The position numbers and the translations under genes are program-made. 64,000 nucleotides of DNA from Alistipes sp. (GTDB lineage: Bacteria; Bacteroidota; Bacteroidia; Bacteroidales; Rikenellaceae), in contig JAFTWZ010000014.1 in the NCBI GenBank assembly GCA_017465055.1, forward strand, positions 1 through 64,000, read 5' to 3'. Numbering within the stretch: position 1 is the stretch's first letter; the number at the start of each line of letters is the position of its first letter. The notes under the pieces are model-generated. The model made no database searches, had not been told where the DNA came from, and was given only the letters and a program-made list of their open reading frames with translations. Below are positions 61,546 through 64,000 of the stretch, piece by piece.

Positions 61546-62940
61546 ATGTTTGCAAAAGAGACTTATATTGGTCGTCGCGCAGAGCTCGCACGACGCGTGG
61601 GTAAAGGTTTGATTCTCCTGCCAGGTAATCCCGAGGTGCCAAACAACTACCCTAACAACACATACTACTTCCGTCAGGACTCTACGTTCCGCTACTACTT
61701 CGGTCTCGATATACCATCGATGATGGGTGTTATCGATGCTGAGTCGGGCGAGGCGATGCTCTTCGGTGATGACTTCACCGTCGAGGATATCATCTGGACT
61801 GGCCCTATGCCTACCATCGCTGAGCAGGGCGCTGAGGTAGGCGTTATGAAGACATTCCCTCTGGCCGAGGTGCGCACGCTGTTGCGCAAGGCCATAGAGC
61901 AGAACCGCCCTGTGCACTACCTGCCTCCATACCGTGCCGAGCTTAAGATTTCGCTTGCCGAGCTCCTCGGTATTCGCCTCGATATGCTCCACGAGCGTAA
62001 GTCGCTCGACTTGATGTTTGCCGTTGCCGAGATGCGCGAGAAGAAGTCGGCAGAGGAGGTTGAGGCCTTAGAGCGTGCCTTTAAGATTGGCTACCAGATG
62101 CACATTACGGCAATGCGTATGTGTCGCCCAGGTGTCGTGGAGCGCGAGATTGCTGGTCGCCTCGAGGGTATTGCTAAGTCGTACGGCCAGGGTGTGTCGT
62201 TCCCAACAATCGTGACACAGCACGGCGAGATTCTCCACAACCACAACCACGATGGCGTGCTTGAGGCAGGTCGTCTGCTATTGGTCGACGGTGGTGGCGA
62301 GTCGGTCGAGGGCTACTGCTCTGACCATACGCGTACATACCCAGTAAGTGGTAAGTTTAGCGACTTGCAGCGCGATATATACAACATAGTGCTCCGTGCG
62401 CACGGCGAGGTTAAGGATCTTATCAAGCCAGGTATGATGTACACCGATATTCACCGCGCAGCATACCTCTCGCTTGCCGATGGCCTCAAGGGTATGGGTC
62501 TTATCAAGTCTACGGCCGAGGATGCTGTCGATGCAGGTGCTATGTACCTATTTATGCCTCACGGCCTCGGTCACGGTATGGGTATGGATGTTCACGACTT
62601 GGAGAACATCGGCGAGCGCTCGTTCGACTTTACTACAGTAGCTGAGCGCGCGGCTAAGTCGGCAACGTGCGTACACCGCTCGACGTGGCGTGTAGAGCCA
62701 GGCACGGTGATGTCTGACGAGCCAGGCCTATACTTCATCCCTGCACTTATCGACAAGTGTCGTGCCGAGGGTAAGTTCTCAGGTATCGTAGACTACGATG
62801 CTCTGGATGCTTATCGCACATTTGGTGGCATACGTATTGAGGATGACGTGCTGGTAACCGAGACTGGTAGCCGCTTTATCGGCGATAAGCTCCTGCCGCT
62901 TACTGTCGACGAGCTCGAGGCTGTTGTGGGCAAGGAGTAA
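61546..62940 (+). CDS. pepP: Xaa-Pro aminopeptidase (M24B, aminopeptidase P)
   Basis: Di-manganese exopeptidase that removes an N-terminal residue before proline. The 464-residue product has the N-terminal creatinase-like domain (about 1-170) and the pita-bread domain with LLVDGGGESVEGYCSDHTRTYP (two Asp ligands, about 246-262). MPHGLGHGMGMDVHD follows (His ligand, about 344), then MSDEPGLYF (Glu) and GIRIEDDVLVTETG (Glu, about 432). No signal peptide, so cytoplasmic. It follows the DUF1016 gene by 51 bases and precedes fhs by 67. Confidence 0.94.
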   Translation: MFAKETYIGRRAELARRVGKGLILLPGNPEVPNNYPNNTYYFRQDSTFRYYFGLDIPSMMGVIDAESGEAMLFGDDFTVEDIIWTGPMPTIAEQGAEVGVMKTFPLAEVRTLLRKAIEQNRPVHYLPPYRAELKISLAELLGIRLDMLHERKSLDLMFAVAEMREKKSAEEVEALERAFKIGYQMHITAMRMCRPGVVEREIAGRLEGIAKSYGQGVSFPTIVTQHGEILHNHNHDGVLEAGRLLLVDGGGESVEGYCSDHTRTYPVSGKFSDLQRDIYNIVLRAHGEVKDLIKPGMMYTDIHRAAYLSLADGLKGMGLIKSTAEDAVDAGAMYLFMPHGLGHGMGMDVHDLENIGERSFDFTTVAERAAKSATCVHRSTWRVEPGTVMSDEPGLYFIPALIDKCRAEGKFSGIVDYDALDAYRTFGGIRIEDDVLVTETGSRFIGDKLLPLTVDELEAVVGKE

Positions 62941-63007
62941 CTAACGACATAACATAACAACTACATATATATAATTAATAACCAAATAACAATTTAAAAC
63001 GAAAAAG

Positions 63008-64000
63008 ATGAAGACAGATATTGAAATTGCTCGCGAAACAAAACTGAAGCATATTCGCGAGGTGGCCTCGAATGTAGGCTTCCCCGATGACGAGGTATTT
63101 AACTATGGTAAGTATATCGCTAAGGTGCCTTATAAGCTCATCGACGAGAAGAAGGTTGCTAAGAGCCACCTTATCCTTGTCACAGCCATTACGGCTACTA
63201 AGGCAGGTGTGGGTAAGACTACCGTGAGCATCGGCCTCGGTATGGGTCTTAACTATATTGGTAAGAAGGCTATCATCGCCCTGCGTGAGCCTTCGCTCGG
63301 CCCTTGCTTCGGTATGAAGGGTGGTGCTACAGGTGGCGGCTATGCTCAGGTATTGCCATCGGAGGATATCAACCTCCACTTCACGGGCGACTTCCACGCC
63401 ATCACCTCGGCCAATAACCTCATCGCTGCGCTGCTCGACAACTACCTATACCACAACCGCTCACAGCAGGTGGGCCTGAAGAAGGTTATGTGGCGCCGTG
63501 TGCTCGATATGAACGACCGTTCGTTGCGTAACATCGTGTCGGGCTTGGGTGGCTCGGCAAACGGCATACCTACCGAGACGGGATTCGATATCACTCCAGC
63601 GTCGGAGATTATGGCTATCTTGTGCTTGGCACGCAACGTCGACGACCTCTACGCTCGTATCGGCCGTATCGTTCTCGGTGTACGCTACGACGACACCCCA
63701 TTTACGGTCAACGACCTCGGTGTGACGGGCGCTGTGGTTGCTCTGCTTAAGGATGCTATCAATCCAAACTTGGTGCAGACTACCGAGCACAACCCAGTAA
63801 TCATCCACGGTGGTCCTTTTGCGAATATCGCGCACGGCTGTAACTCGGTGATTGCTACACGTATGGCTATGACATATGCCGACTATACCGTTACCGAGGC
63901 AGGTTTCGGTGCCGACCTCGGTGCCGAGAAGTTCCTCGATATCAAGTGCCGCCAGGCAGGCCTTAAGCCCGACCTTACGGTACTGGTAGCCTCGACTCTC
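63008..64000 (+). CDS. fhs: Formate--tetrahydrofolate ligase, N-terminal part (runs off the window)
   Basis: ATP-dependent formation of 10-formyl-THF from formate and THF. 331 codons are present with no stop. [11 protein letters not shown] is followed by the ATP loop [11 protein letters not shown] (about 62-72), [61 protein letters not shown] and [13 protein letters not shown]. All are hallmark segments of the family in order. About 220 residues remain outside the window. The ATG lies in an A-rich leader. Confidence 0.97.
   Translation, partial: MKTDIEIARETKLKHIREVASNVGFPDDEVFNYGKYIAKVPYKLIDEKKVAKSHLILVTAITATKAGVGKTTVSIGLGMGLNYIGKKAIIALREPSLGPCFGMKGGATGGGYAQVLPSEDINLHFTGDFHAITSANNLIAALLDNYLYHNRSQQVGLKKVMWRRVLDMNDRSLRNIVSGLGGSANGIPTETGFDITPASEIMAILCLARNVDDLYARIGRIVLGVRYDDTPFTVNDLGVTGAVVALLKDAINPNLVQTTEHNPVIIHGGPFANIAHGCNSVIATRMAMTYADYTVTEAGFGADLGAEKFLDIKCRQAGLKPDLTVLVASTL

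Overview
The window is chromosomal DNA from a member of the Bacteroidales. Promoters carry the Bacteroidota -7 box TAnnTTTG (with TTG/TTTG about 19-21 bp upstream). Shine-Dalgarno sites are scarce, there are many lipoproteins with a lysine/arginine-start signal and a Cys lipobox, a TonB receptor has a carboxypeptidase-like N-terminal domain, and MurE carries the DNPR motif of meso-diaminopimelate ligases. The base composition, visibly more GC-rich than typical Bacteroides, and the futalosine-pathway gene mqnC suggest a Rikenellaceae/Alistipes-like genome. That last step is inference.

Layout. 1-2.8 kb: end of the ribosomal alpha operon (rpsM end, rpsK, rpsD, rpoA, rplQ) closed by a strong terminator. 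2.8-19.7 kb: an accessory region of six large predicted surface lipoproteins built from shared beta-rich modules, plus a GH20 hexosaminidase. In its middle lies a frameshifted four-helix-bundle gene bracketed by two composite arrays of 10-bp repeats. 20-28.4 kb: housekeeping genes (gcvH, birA, glutaminyl cyclase, homocysteine methyltransferase-like, M20 amidohydrolase, rnr, mqnC, a small secreted protein). 28.4-32.9 kb: a 1251-residue lipoprotein with a fimbrillin-like front and GLUG-like repeats, followed by an out-of-frame coding relic and preceded by a long leader with a G10 tract. 32.9-37.9 kb: recQ, 3'-5' exonuclease, rlmI and two small envelope proteins on the minus strand. 38-42.3 kb: a metal-handling locus (PqqD-like, His-rich membrane protein, TonB receptor with a CKMACC plug motif, periplasmic HMA protein), interrupted by a tandem cluster of hairpin repeats. 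42.3-55.3 kb: minus-strand dcw cluster (rsmH, ftsL-like, PBP, murE, mraY, murD, ftsW) continuing into an S4 protein, leuS and an FNT channel. 55.4-64 kb: an OlsB/GlsB-like acyltransferase, ROK kinase, polyprenyl synthase, U32 protein, a DUF1016/PD-(D/E)XK gene, aminopeptidase P and the start of fhs.

The most unusual material is non-coding: (1) decamer arrays around the four-helix-bundle gene with a gene-less relative 6 kb away, (2) a dispersed hairpin repeat family whose stems change in a base-pair-preserving way between copies, and (3) a 75-bp palindrome found immediately after two unrelated stop codons. No rRNA, tRNA, CRISPR array, transposase or prophage gene was recognised.
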